Positions 1 to 8,007 are shown, counted from the first letter of the stretch. The stretch is DNA of 64,000 nucleotides from Natronolimnobius sp. AArcel1 (GCF_011043775.1 NZ_JAAKXY010000004.1:248001-312000), one strand, 5' to 3'. Translations and numbers: made by a program. The notes: generated from the letters alone by a model not told the origin.

Positions 1-1
1 G

Positions 2-465
2 GTCGACGGCGAGAAAAAGTGGCTGTACGCCGCGATCGACACAGAATCGAAGCTACTGCTCGAAATCGACGTCGACAGCCGCCGCGGGACTGACCCCGCG
101 ACGTTCACGAGAACAGAGTTCTCGTGCAGCCCATCAGAAACGCAAAGCGTTTCTGAGGACGGCGTTTCTGCACCGACTCACCGAGAAACACGATATCGAC
201 GATACAGAGTTTCTTGTCGATGCTGGCGGCTATCTGACTGCCCTCGCGCGCCACGAATTGGGCGGTCAACTCAATACAGCGACCGAAACCACGTCGAAAA
301 GTGGTTTCAGACCATCTCAATGCGGATTGACCGCTTTCACTCCTTCTGGCGGGGCAGTCCGGCCAGCGCAAGACGCTGGCTCAGACGCTTCAGACACCAC
401 TACAACCACGATCGACCGAATCAAGCACTCAATGGCCGAACGCCAGCCGAGGAGGTGCTGAACTA
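2..465 (+). pseudogene. IS6-type DDE transposase, 5'-truncated by the window and frameshifted
   Basis: The reading frame begins off the left edge with a typical IS6-like catalytic core (WLYAAIDTESKLLLEID, first Asp). It continues in another frame as FLHRLTEKHDIDDTEFLVDAGGYL (second Asp) and returns to the first frame as NHVEKWFQTISMRIDRFHSFW (Glu) and the typical C-terminus ALNGRTPAEEVLN. The first shift is explained by an inserted hairpin block of about 58 nt (104-161). The second is a one-base loss near 275. The net change restores the frame, but the middle third, including the second catalytic Asp, is read out of frame. I infer a dead transposase; the active form would cut and paste the IS. 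Confidence 0.85.
104..161. repeat. Double-hairpin insertion inside the IS6 transposase
   Basis: Two perfect stem-loops lie side by side. Positions 106-126 have 9-bp arms (CACGAGAAC/GTTCTCGTG) and positions 134-156 have 10-bp arms (TCAGAAACGC/GCGTTTCTGA). Removing about 58 nt rejoins the transposase frame between GTDPAT and AFLHRL. The linker CCCATCAGAA and the flank CTGAGGACG recur, in reverse complement, in the array at 3411-3511, so both are the same kind of palindromic insert. Confidence 0.8.
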
Positions 466-496
466 GACAGTGCCTCTCTTGTTGAGCTGTCTGGAA

Positions 497-582
497 CTAT
501 AGTAGCCACTGCAAGTCAATGCACACCTGATCGCCAGACGGGTCGGCGATCAGTGTGTAAATAGTTGCAGTTGTTACTATAG
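497..582. repeat. Palindromic MITE-like block
   Basis: An 86-nt near-palindrome runs from CTATAGTA to TACTATAG. The arms are about 38 nt and roughly 80 percent complementary, converging on CTGATCGCC and GGCGATCAG. It lies just after the IS6 transposase remnant and contains no ORF. The structure is that of a non-autonomous element or of two abutting inverted IS ends; the parent element is not identified. Confidence 0.6.
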
Positions 583-717
583 GTACGTCGGCTGGTTGCC
601 AACGTATCAGACTCGCCGACGGCTAGAGTGATCAGCGAAACAGCTGAACCCTTCGGTCAAGAGCAAATCGATACCCAAGCGAAATACGGCTGAACGAGAC
701 CTGAACGGAGCCAGAAC

Positions 718-966
718 ATATGCAGACCACTCAAGCCGTCGCGGGTCGCGGTTGATGAAACCACAATCAGGATTAACGGCGACTGGTTCTGGATCTATGC
801 TGCAATAGAACTCGATACGAAATTCATTCTCAACGTAGCGCTCTTTGGACGACGAGGTACCGACCCAGCTGCTCCGTTTCTGCATGGACTCGCTGAGAAA
901 GACGATCTGCCGAGGTAGAGTTTCTCGTCGATGGTGCTGGCTATCTGACTGCCCTCTCTCGATTAA
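718..966 (+). pseudogene. Second IS6-type transposase remnant
   Basis: The fragment reads RVAVDETTIRINGDWFWIYAA followed by ELDTKFILNVALFGRRGTDP (first catalytic Asp region). A stop sits at 916-918, and a neighbouring frame continues with VEFLVDGAGYLTALSRL (second Asp region). N- and C-terminal parts, including the catalytic Glu, are missing. It is related to, but distinct from, the fragment at 2-465. The 3' end is cut at about 966 by another transposase fragment on the other strand. Confidence 0.75.
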
Positions 967-1104
967 GATTCCGGTCACTGTCTTGCCGCGGCCCGCAGCA
1001 AGACCTGTGACGTACGTTTTAGCGTGGTGAATCTGGTGATGTGACGGCGAGTCAAACTCGTCCAGCGGATTAGTACATGATAGGAAGCCCTTGATCGGCA
1101 GCAT
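967..1104 (-). pseudogene. N-terminal fragment of a second transposase type (IS701/IS4-like)
   Basis: Reading from an ATG at 1104 on the minus strand gives MLPIKGFLSC, NPLDEFDSPS and HHAKTYVTGLAAGRGKTVTG. I recognise this as the start of a haloarchaeal IS701/IS4-like transposase. Similarity ends where the IS6 remnant begins, so only about 46 residues survive. Together these fragments show repeated, nested IS insertion in the first kilobase. The family name is from memory and would need a search. Confidence 0.55.
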
Positions 1105-1180
1105 CAAGCATCTACCCTATCTATAGAGACTACAATTTAAATATTAGATTCAAATAATATGGGTATATGGTAATGGAAAT

Positions 1181-1188
1181 TATTAATA
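1181..1188 (+). promoter_or_regulatory. TATA box of the Cys-rich secreted protein gene
   Basis: TATTAATA lies about 27 nt before the ATG at 1213, in a very AT-rich stretch (1133-1205) that contrasts with the GC-rich surroundings. The spacing fits a leaderless transcript. Confidence 0.5.
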
Positions 1189-1212
1189 GTAGTAACATTA
1201 TATGTATGGTTG

Positions 1213-2319
1213 ATGTCATCGGACGACAACCCGCGACAGGTGAACCGTAGATCAGTGCTCCGAAGCACCAGCGTCGGTGTGGTTGGAGCTACGGCTGGTG
1301 GGGCGGCGTTGAGTTCCCTGCTCGGAACCGTCTCCGCTGAGGAGCCGACACAATCGGACCGGGAACGCTTGGAAGACGTGGAGGAGATCCAAGAGATACT
1401 CGTGGAACTCGGCGTCGAACGACTTCCCGGTCCGGGTCGGATCGAAAAACGGCAGATCAAAGATGACGGCGAGATCACCGACGGAGAACTCCTCCTGTGG
1501 AAAGTGGAAATCAGGCAGTACGGCACCCTGCTGGTCACCGAGAACGGCGACGACATCGGTTCGGTGTTCATGTTCGACCCAGAACTGTCGAAGGCGCCAT
1601 CGGGTTACGCGGCTGCGGAGGAGGCGAACGCGTCACTGGGCCCCACTGGCTCTGATCTCACCTTCAGCCGAAACGCGACTGATCAGGAGGAAAAAGCGAT
1701 AGTGTCGGCAATCGGTGATGAGGACATCGATGGGATTCAGGCAACAGCCTCGACGTCAATTGACGGGTTCTACGTGTCGGCCGGTCCCGAGGATCCGGAC
1801 GATGACGATGTGACGACGAGCGAGTACGTCGTCGAAGTCGACGACTCCTTCGACGTCGCTACGGAAACGCTCTCCGAGATTGATCGATTGGGAGAGGGCG
1901 ATCTCGCCGAGCTGCTGTCGGTTCGCGAAGCGGACTTCCATATCGCTGCGATTCCGGATCCGAGGGATATCGTCGTGGACATCATCAGGGATTGGATCGT
2001 CACCTCGCTCGCGAGCGAAAGCCTTGACTATCTGGGTGTCGAGTGCAACACGACGTGTCCGGACTGCGTCATGTACATCATAGATGTCGCGACGACCTGC
2101 AGGAGTTGCCTCCCAGCCTGCAGTTCCGGCGCGTCGGGTGTCGGCGCCATCGTGTGCGTCGCTTGCTTCTACGCGTTCTGTAATGATTCGCTGGCTCAGG
2201 CGGATTGTCTCGCCTGTCTCGCCTGTGTCATTGAGGGGGAAGAACCGGACACGCCGGAGACGAATCCCCCCCGATGGGTGCTGGACCAACTTCCGAGTCC
2301 ACCGTCCAATCCGCTGTGA
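1213..2319 (+). CDS. Tat-exported precursor with C-terminal Cys-rich, halocin-C8-like domain
   Basis: A 368-residue protein of unproven function. The N-terminus has a twin-arginine signal (NRRSVLRSTSVGVVGATAGG, then LLGTVSAEE), so export in folded form is likely. Residues about 30-270 are acidic with no motif I recognise. Residues 278-338 hold 12 cysteines in pairs (CNTTCPDC, CRSCLPAC, CVACFYAFC, CLACLAC) within a hydrophobic, Gly/Ala-rich stretch, followed by a Pro-rich tail. In halocin C8 the N-terminal part of the precursor is an immunity protein and the released C-terminal peptide is Cys-rich and hydrophobic; this architecture is similar. A TTG two codons upstream is less likely as start. 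Neighbours are IS remnants and a small membrane protein on the other strand. Alternatively it is an ordinary Cys-rich surface protein. Confidence 0.6.
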   Translation: MSSDDNPRQVNRRSVLRSTSVGVVGATAGGAALSSLLGTVSAEEPTQSDRERLEDVEEIQEILVELGVERLPGPGRIEKRQIKDDGEITDGELLLWKVEIRQYGTLLVTENGDDIGSVFMFDPELSKAPSGYAAAEEANASLGPTGSDLTFSRNATDQEEKAIVSAIGDEDIDGIQATASTSIDGFYVSAGPEDPDDDDVTTSEYVVEVDDSFDVATETLSEIDRLGEGDLAELLSVREADFHIAAIPDPRDIVVDIIRDWIVTSLASESLDYLGVECNTTCPDCVMYIIDVATTCRSCLPACSSGASGVGAIVCVACFYAFCNDSLAQADCLACLACVIEGEEPDTPETNPPRWVLDQLPSPPSNPL

Positions 2320-2451
2320 CCGGCGCCGTCGTCCCTTCGGCGGGCGGGGTGCCGGGTTCGGACCGATTGACCGGGTTTGATGATCTGATCAGCGGTACTC
2401 AAACGTACAGCCTACCATGTCAATCAGACTGTCTCGGCCGAACCGGTGGTC

Positions 2452-2832
2452 CTACCGACCCGACGAACGGCGGAACAACTGGAAGAGATGTGTCGCCGCG
2501 AGAACGAACCCGATCGCCAGCGCGGGTGCAAAACTGATGAGTGTGGCCCGGCCAGTGGCGACCAGAACCGATCCGGCGATCACGCCGAGGATGAATAACA
2601 GGGTGAGCCCTGCCCACGGATCCGAGAGTGCGAGATTCGAGAGTGGCCTGGCGTACGCCCACCAGACGAACAGCGCGTAACAGGCAACGATCCCGACGAG
2701 TTGCGCGAGGCCGCCACGGGTGGTGAGATCGTCGACGGATTGCACCGCGAGCGCGGCGAAAATGAGGCCGCCAACGGCGAAAGCCAAGGTCTCGATCGCG
2801 TCGGGTCGAATACGGCCGGCCTTTCCGTCCAT
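2452..2832 (-). CDS. Small four-helix membrane protein
   Basis: The start is placed at MDGKAGRIRPDAIETLAF rather than at the longer Arg/Pro-rich extension, giving 126 residues. Four hydrophobic segments are visible (about 12-33, 44-63, 70-92 and 98-120), with a short RRSSGR cytoplasmic tail. No family was recognised. It converges on the Cys-rich precursor gene with a gap of about 130 bp, so a role in export or immunity is possible but only by proximity. Confidence 0.6.
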   Translation of the reverse strand: MDGKAGRIRPDAIETLAFAVGGLIFAALAVQSVDDLTTRGGLAQLVGIVACYALFVWWAYARPLSNLALSDPWAGLTLLFILGVIAGSVLVATGRATLISFAPALAIGFVLAATHLFQLFRRSSGR

Positions 2833-3239
2833 CGTACAGTAATGCCACGAGCGGATACAAAAGTATGATGAACCGGGCCGCCGCCCGCGACTGTGGACGG
2901 GTTCATTGGGTGACGGCCCACTACGTTCAGACGGTGCGGCGGTTGTTGTGTGCACATCTCAACTACCGCACCGTCTTCCTAAGAACCTGAAATGCCCCGT
3001 CGCTTCCGCCAGCGACGCGACGACTTCTCGTTGAATCTCCCACTTAACGGGTAGAATACGTCGAAGGGCACCGTCTAGTTAGTGCAGTTTGAGAAGCGAG
3101 CAGGTCGTAAAACTATTCATTTGTAACCAGGAGAACGCGAGACCACGCAGTCCAGGGAATGGTCGCCGTCAGACCTATGCATTATTCCCTACCTTCCCAA
3201 CACGTCACCAGCAGGCCGAAACGCCAACACCTCTCGAGA

Positions 3240-3369
3240 GCAAACGGCGTGTGTGGCCGAGGAATCAAACGAGCGAGACGAAGATGGCGCTCTCTGTGAA
3301 CTCTGTGGCGAGACGGTGCCCGCAGCAATCTATCACGAGCACCTGCTCAAAGCCTGTCGAGGACGATGA
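3240..3369 (+). pseudogene. Zinc-finger-like C-terminal gene fragment
   Basis: An open frame without a usable start ends in CELCGETVPAAIYHEHLLKAC, a CxxC followed by His and Cys as in small treble-clef or C2HC zinc modules. It lies between the membrane protein and the IS605 element. It may be the tail of a gene broken by IS activity. The rest of 2833-3380 holds nothing else I can recognise. Confidence 0.3.
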
Positions 3370-3387
3370 CTATCTTTAAACAGCGAG

Positions 3388-3410
3388 AGAATCCCACCGT
3401 TTACGGCGTT
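3388..3410 (+). other. Possible relic of an IS605-type right end
   Basis: AATCCCACCGTTTACGGCG resembles the right-end hairpin of the element at 5287-5306 (CCTCGCCG-TTTA-CGGCGAGG), but the second arm is interrupted by the hairpin array that starts at 3411. It may mark an earlier IS605 insertion. Confidence 0.35.
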
Positions 3411-3511
3411 CGCAAGACCTGCGGTCTTGCGTGCCAACCAGAAGTCGTGACTTCTGGTGACGTCCTCAGAACGCTTTGCGTTCTGATGGGCATCGCAAAC
3501 CGAAGGTTTGC
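3411..3511. repeat. Array of four perfect hairpins
   Basis: Four stem-loops follow one another: 3411-3431 (CGCAAGAC arms), 3438-3457 (CCAGAAGTC arms), 3466-3486 (TCAGAACGC arms) and 3495-3511 (GCAAACC arms), with loops of 2-5 nt. The third hairpin and its flanks (CGTCCTCAG and CTGATGGGC) match the reverse complement of the insertion at 134-160. The array lies about 115 nt before tnpA and has no coding content. Confidence 0.85.
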
Positions 3512-3585
3512 TCAACGGGCGTGAATCGCGTCGGTCGATTACACTAACCACGAGTCACAACTCACCGAATACCCCACGAAACAAG

Positions 3586-3592
3586 GTTTAAT
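3586..3592 (+). promoter_or_regulatory. TATA box of tnpA-tnpB
   Basis: TTTAATA lies 33-39 nt before the tnpA ATG in a locally AT-rich stretch, which fits a short leader. Confidence 0.5.
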
Positions 3593-3624
3593 ACAATTGG
3601 CCCTCTCGTATCTGGTGAGGCCAA

Positions 3625-4017
3625 ATGAAGTACAACCTTCAAACCGGGTCGCACACGGTCTACGCGCTCCAATATCACTTTGTGACCGTTACGAAGTACC
3701 GTGCGACCATCCTCACCGAAGAAATCGCGGAGCGTATCGGTGAGATTGCGAACGAACTCTCAGACGACTTTGGGGTAGGAATCCAGAACGTGAACGGTGG
3801 GAGCGACCACATTCACATCCTGTTCACCGCGAAACCGACCACCGACATGACGAAGTTCATCAACTCGCTAAAGGGCGTCACGTCGCGGAAGGTTCGCAGT
3901 GAGTATCCCGAAGTGAAACAGACGCTGGAAGATTCGTTCTGGCAGCCGGGGTACTTCCTCGCCAGCACCGGGCAAGTGAGCATCGACGTTCTCATGGACT
4001 ACGTGGAGGATCAGTGA
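3625..4017 (+). CDS. tnpA: IS200/IS605 Y1 (HUH) transposase TnpA
   Basis: A 130-residue single-strand transposase that excises and integrates the element through a 5'-phosphotyrosine intermediate. The HUH motif is HIHILF (His62, His64). The likely catalytic tyrosine is Tyr126 in DYVEDQ, matching the Y-x-x-x-Q helix of IS608 TnpA. Length is normal and the gene looks intact. It shares TGATG with tnpB, so the two are translationally coupled. Confidence 0.93.
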   Translation: MKYNLQTGSHTVYALQYHFVTVTKYRATILTEEIAERIGEIANELSDDFGVGIQNVNGGSDHIHILFTAKPTTDMTKFINSLKGVTSRKVRSEYPEVKQTLEDSFWQPGYFLASTGQVSIDVLMDYVEDQ

Positions 4018-5240
4018 TGTCGGCTACGGCGACTAAGACACTCCAAGCGACGCTTGCCCCGCCGACGGCTCACAAAGAGGAGAAGCTACAGGATACACTC
4101 GGGACGTACCGCGAAGCGTTGGACGATGCCTTCGAGAGTGGCGAGGACACCATGACTGGCGTCAGTGACGTTGTGACGCCCTACGACCTTCCGTATCAGG
4201 CGAAGGCTGCTCTCTGCAACTACGTTCCGAAACTCCGGAAGACGTACAACGCTCGTGAAATCGGCGACGAACACCCGCTTCGTCTAACGAACCAAGCTGC
4301 AAAGTTCGACCACTCGAGCGAACGTGAGCACGAGTTCACGTGGTGGGCACCGCGACCGGGACGCGGAACGAACTTCTGGATTCCGCTCCGAATCAATCCA
4401 GAGCAAAAATCGCTGTGGCACGATCTCCTCAGCGAGGACGCGAAGGCCGGACAGATTCGACTTCGGCGTCATCGGAAGAACTGGGTACTTCACGTCACTG
4501 TCGAGTACCCGATTAAGGAACCGACGATAGACGGTGACACCACGCCAGTCGGGCTTGATATCGGTGAGACTGCGCTAATTACGGCCTGTGGCCTTAAGCG
4601 CGGTACACCGACAAGACCCGTTCTCTGGAGTGGCAAGCGTGCGAAACACCTCCGAAAGGAAATGTCGACCACGCTTCAGCGACTACAGGAACGCGATGCT
4701 GAATGGCGCATTGACGAACGGTTCGACTACTACCAGAACGCTCTCACGGATATCCTCGAGAAGGCCAGCTGCGAGGTCGTCGAATACGCCGAGTCCTTCG
4801 AGAACCCGGTGATCGTGATGGAGGATCTGACGCACATCCGTGAGAATCTGGACTACGGGAAGTACATGAACCGTCGACTCCACGCATGGGCCTTTGCACG
4901 GCTTCAGGGTCGTGTTGAGGACAAAGCGAGAGACGCCGGTATCCCAGTCGAATACGTGAATCCAGCCTACACGTCTCAGACGTGCCACGAGTGTGGACAC
5001 ATCGGAAAGCGGGCTTCACAAGCAGAACTCCGATGCACGAACGACGACTGTCATATCTCGACGTTTCAGGCGGACATCAGTGCAGCAGCAAGCATCGCTA
5101 AGCGGGTTGACCCGTGGGGAGAGAGTGTTCCTTGGAAATCGGAACGCAATGACTCGCCTCGGGATGGGAGCGGTAGTGACACCGCCGTAAGACCACCCCA
5201 AGCCGAGCGCACCTACGCAAATGACGCTTGGAGCGTATGA
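4017..5240 (+). CDS. tnpB: RNA-guided nuclease TnpB of the IS605 element
   Basis: A 407-residue TnpB (OrfB, IS1341 type). The RuvC residues are present: Asp181 in GLDIGET, Glu269 in VIVMEDLTH and Asp353 in FQADISAAAS. The zinc finger CHECG...C...C starts at Cys323. All catalytic positions are intact, so the protein should be active. TnpB uses an omegaRNA from the right end to cut the donor joint and favour retention of the element. The start is the ATG overlapping the tnpA stop; a GTG one codon earlier is possible. Confidence 0.93.
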   Translation: MSATATKTLQATLAPPTAHKEEKLQDTLGTYREALDDAFESGEDTMTGVSDVVTPYDLPYQAKAALCNYVPKLRKTYNAREIGDEHPLRLTNQAAKFDHSSEREHEFTWWAPRPGRGTNFWIPLRINPEQKSLWHDLLSEDAKAGQIRLRRHRKNWVLHVTVEYPIKEPTIDGDTTPVGLDIGETALITACGLKRGTPTRPVLWSGKRAKHLRKEMSTTLQRLQERDAEWRIDERFDYYQNALTDILEKASCEVVEYAESFENPVIVMEDLTHIRENLDYGKYMNRRLHAWAFARLQGRVEDKARDAGIPVEYVNPAYTSQTCHECGHIGKRASQAELRCTNDDCHISTFQADISAAASIAKRVDPWGESVPWKSERNDSPRDGSGSDTAVRPPQAERTYANDAWSV

Positions 5241-5316
5241 GTTTTAAAACCTACCGGAAAGCCCGGTATTCCTACTGCGTGGGAAGCCTCGCCGTTTACG
5301 GCGAGGAGGATGTCAC
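5130..5316 (+). ncRNA. Predicted omegaRNA region and right end of the IS605 element
   Basis: In this family the guide RNA derives from the tnpB 3' end and the element right end. Here that region has two stem-loops: ACCGG-AAAG-CCGGT-like at about 5253-5268, and CCTCGCCG-TTTA-CGGCGAGG at 5287-5306. The end itself is close to GGATGTCAC (5308-5316). The guide would be the adjoining flank, the 3' end of arcS. The 5' boundary is a guess from the family. Confidence 0.5.
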
Positions 5317-7064
5317 GTTTCTTCGACGTGACGGATTTCGCAGGCGATCCCGCGCGTGCTTTCGGCCATTTCACGGCCAAACATTTCGGCGCGACCAACG
5401 GCGAACGCCTTCGGTCCTTCAACAATGACCTCATCGCCGACGCGAATATCCTCGTCTGCGTCGACGACACCCGGCGCAAGGACGCTGCCGTGGGGGACGA
5501 AGCCGTCGATTTCAACGCGCTTCGTGGGGGCATCGCTCTCGAGCCAGCGTTTTGCGCCCTCGAGCGTAAAGGAGAGGGTGCCGTACTGGGGAACCATCGT
5601 CGCGAGTTGGGTGTCCTCGCGGTCGCGGACCTGAATCTTGGGGTAGCGACTCGTCGTCTGGATGTCTGCAAAGAGGTCGTCGCCAGCGCCGTCGCCGAGG
5701 AGGTAGTCCGCGATGGCGCGGACGGTGTTGTGCTCGCGCTCGCGTTTGGAGTACTTGAGTTCGCCCGAGAGCGCCTCGCCGAGGTTGGCGAGTGACTCGT
5801 CGTCTGTCGGGTGTTCTGCGACGGTGTATGTCACATCGAGGCCGAGTGATTCCTCGACGCGGCCCACAATGTCGCGATAGCCCTCTCCGGGGACGTGTGC
5901 GATGATTTTCGAGTACTCGTTGCGCTCGAGGTAGCGTTCCAGCACCGAACTCACGAACTGCTTTTCGTCTTCGGACCAGCGACCGGTGACGACGGTGTCG
6001 TAGTGTTGGGCTGGATACGTCGTCTCGAGTTCCTGTGGAACAACGCCGATGGGACTCGTCATCGAGACGAGGTGGGCGCGCCACTGGATGACGTCGTGGA
6101 ACTGGCGGTGGCTTTGAGACTCGCTGTAGGGTTTCGCGGCCGAACACGGAACGAGCACGAGCGGGTTATCGAATCGGTTGCGGTACCGGCTCGTCACGCG
6201 GTCAGCGTAGCGCTGAATCTCGACGCGTCGAAGGGTGTCTTCGGTGGCAGCCGAAATCTGGGCATCCCGGAGGATCGGCGTTCGCTCCTCGAGATACCCC
6301 CACTGCGAATCCAGTTCGCGCATAGCCGCGGTAAGCCACTGGTCCTGACGGGCTTGGCCCTCGAGGTAGTCCCGAAGTCGGCCGTCGCGGATACGCCGAC
6401 GGACAATGCCGAGTTCGGCTTCGAGCGCGTTGACGTTGTGCTCGGCGCAGTCCTCGCGGGTAAACTCCTCGCGGGGCTGCTGGCAGACTGGACACGAACA
6501 GGGCAGTTCCTCGAGATCCTCGAGGAAGTACGCCTCGTCGGTCGTGAGATACCGGCCTTCTGTGCCTTTGATGACGGCAGCAGTCTCGTCGAACAGGTCG
6601 ACGCCAGCGTAGGCGAGCAAGGCGACGTTACGCGGTGTGGCGACACCGGAAAAGTAGAGGGCGGTGTCGGCGGGAATCGATTCGCGGACAGAGATGACGG
6701 TGTCGACGAGCGCCGCGCCGTGACCCATCGCGGACTGGACATTGGAGACCGCATACGCATCGGTGCCGTGGTCCTCGACTGTCTCACTCGAGATGACGGC
6801 AACGCTCGGGAACTCGACGTCAGGGTGATCGACGGCAAACGATGCTTGCACTTCCTCGGCCGTGCCACCGGGGAATCCGCGGTGGGGAAGCACGGTAAGC
6901 GTCGACTCGTCGCCCTCGGGAACGTCGCGGTCGGCGGCCCACAGCGAGCCAGCATCCTCGAGAATATCGTCGACAAGCGCAGGGGTCGTTCGCGCGTCGG
7001 CGAGGCGCAACTCACCGATGCGCGCGGCCCCATCGCGCTCGTGAACTTCGAAGTAGTCGGTCAT
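5313..7064 (-). CDS. arcS: Archaeosine synthase ArcS (TgtA2)
   Basis: A 583-residue paralogue of TgtA that converts preQ0 at tRNA position 15 towards archaeosine. The N-terminal half is TGT-like but lacks the TGT active-site signature. A zinc site (CSCPVC) lies near residue 195. The ArcS-specific motif VLVPCSAAKPYSES is near residue 330, and a PUA domain forms the C-terminus (KRVEIDGFVPHGSVLAPGV to the end). The IS605 right end touches the stop codon, but the PUA domain appears complete. The gene lies close to tgtA, which acts first in the pathway, and 56 bp downstream of the TRAM gene, so an operon is possible. Confidence 0.9.
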   Translation of the reverse strand: MTDYFEVHERDGAARIGELRLADARTTPALVDDILEDAGSLWAADRDVPEGDESTLTVLPHRGFPGGTAEEVQASFAVDHPDVEFPSVAVISSETVEDHGTDAYAVSNVQSAMGHGAALVDTVISVRESIPADTALYFSGVATPRNVALLAYAGVDLFDETAAVIKGTEGRYLTTDEAYFLEDLEELPCSCPVCQQPREEFTREDCAEHNVNALEAELGIVRRRIRDGRLRDYLEGQARQDQWLTAAMRELDSQWGYLEERTPILRDAQISAATEDTLRRVEIQRYADRVTSRYRNRFDNPLVLVPCSAAKPYSESQSHRQFHDVIQWRAHLVSMTSPIGVVPQELETTYPAQHYDTVVTGRWSEDEKQFVSSVLERYLERNEYSKIIAHVPGEGYRDIVGRVEESLGLDVTYTVAEHPTDDESLANLGEALSGELKYSKREREHNTVRAIADYLLGDGAGDDLFADIQTTSRYPKIQVRDREDTQLATMVPQYGTLSFTLEGAKRWLESDAPTKRVEIDGFVPHGSVLAPGVVDADEDIRVGDEVIVEGPKAFAVGRAEMFGREMAESTRGIACEIRHVEET

Positions 7065-7120
7065 ACCAGAACTGGGTGCGGGCGCGTGAAAGAGGCTGTC
7101 GGTCGCGGGTCGGCCGACTC

Positions 7121-7483
7121 TTACGCACGACCCTGAAACGTCGCCGTCGCGGACGTGTGACCGCGATTGAACGAGAGAATCTTGACCTCGAGTGTGTCTC
7201 CGACCTCGAGGTCGGCGGGGATGTCTTCGACGAAGACGACGAAGCCTTCGACTTTGCAGACGGCCTGTGTCTCGCCGGTGTGGTGTTCGGTGAACTCGTG
7301 GACGGCGACGGTGTGAGTGTCGCCGATATCCACGGGCGGGTCGCGTTGTTGGGCTTCTTCGTGGCGTTTCCGAGATTCACGCTGGGCTGTACTGGATCCC
7401 GTGCCACGAGCACGCCGAAACAGCCACGTAAGGAACACAACGCCCACGATTCCACCGAGCACAATCGAGGTGGTCCCGAGCAT
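7121..7483 (-). CDS. Membrane-anchored TRAM-domain protein
   Basis: 120 residues from an internal ATG at 7483 (MLGTTSIVLGG). The N-terminus is one transmembrane helix (about 5-24) followed by a basic stop-transfer RRARG. The C-terminal 65 residues (VDIGDTHTVAVHEFTEHHTGE to the end) form a TRAM beta-barrel, a fold that binds RNA, often tRNA. Lying between tgtA and arcS, it may help tRNA modification at the membrane, but this is inference from position. Confidence 0.75.
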   Translation of the reverse strand: MLGTTSIVLGGIVGVVFLTWLFRRARGTGSSTAQRESRKRHEEAQQRDPPVDIGDTHTVAVHEFTEHHTGETQAVCKVEGFVVFVEDIPADLEVGDTLEVKILSFNRGHTSATATFQGRA

Positions 7484-7600
7484 AGTGTTCGAAACAGGTG
7501 TCGCGGCCGTCTTTGCTGTTCTGATCCACAGCGCTGGACGATCTCGGAATGAATCGGTCGCATTACCGAACACTCCTCCGGACTGAACATCGCCAACGGC

Positions 7601-7607
7601 CTTTTAT
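7601..7607 (+). promoter_or_regulatory. TATA box of the HalOD1 gene
   Basis: TTTTATG lies 23-29 nt before the ATG at 7630, consistent with a leaderless transcript. Confidence 0.5.
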
Positions 7608-7629
7608 GCACTCGAAGGATGCAACATAT

Positions 7630-7956
7630 ATGAACCAGACAGCCACCGGACTCGAGTCGATCACAGGGACGAGCGATCCACAGCTCAGTGTTGCGGTTAT
7701 CACTGCCGTTGCAGACCGTCAGGAACGTGACCCAATCGACTTGCCACCGCTGTACGATGCAATCAATCCGGATGCACTCGATGCGGTCTTCGAGTCAACG
7801 CGCGCGAACGGGGAGCGACGGGGTCATCTCTCATTTACGTACGCTGGTCATGAAATCTACATCGAGTGTGGCGAACAGACGCGACTTATCATCGACGGGA
7901 CCGTCGTCGGCGGGGCACAGGCGACGATTGGGGCGGATTTGCCGGCCGGTCCCTGA
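7630..7956 (+). CDS. HalOD1-type output-domain protein
   Basis: A stand-alone 108-residue protein that resembles the halobacterial output domain 1: VAVITAVADRQERDPIDLPP, LYDAINPDALDAVFES, then GHLSFTYAGHEIYI. In haloarchaea this domain occurs alone or at the end of sensor proteins; its molecular role is not established. The start is chosen by the TATA spacing; the longer upstream frame is unlikely. It converges with tgtA. Confidence 0.75.
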   Translation: MNQTATGLESITGTSDPQLSVAVITAVADRQERDPIDLPPLYDAINPDALDAVFESTRANGERRGHLSFTYAGHEIYIECGEQTRLIIDGTVVGGAQATIGADLPAGP

Positions 7957-8007
7957 GAATAGGCGGCAGTCTGCGTGCGGCCACGGCATATTCGTTTTTG
8001 CAGGCGC

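Noticed and set aside
974-1011. Long imperfect hairpin (GTCACTGTCTTGC...GCAAGACCTGTGAC) taken at first as a third copy of the hairpin array
   Set aside because: It is the coding sequence of the minus-strand transposase fragment (HHAKTYVTGLAAGRGKTV), so the symmetry comes from that gene and it lacks the linker shared by the true arrays.
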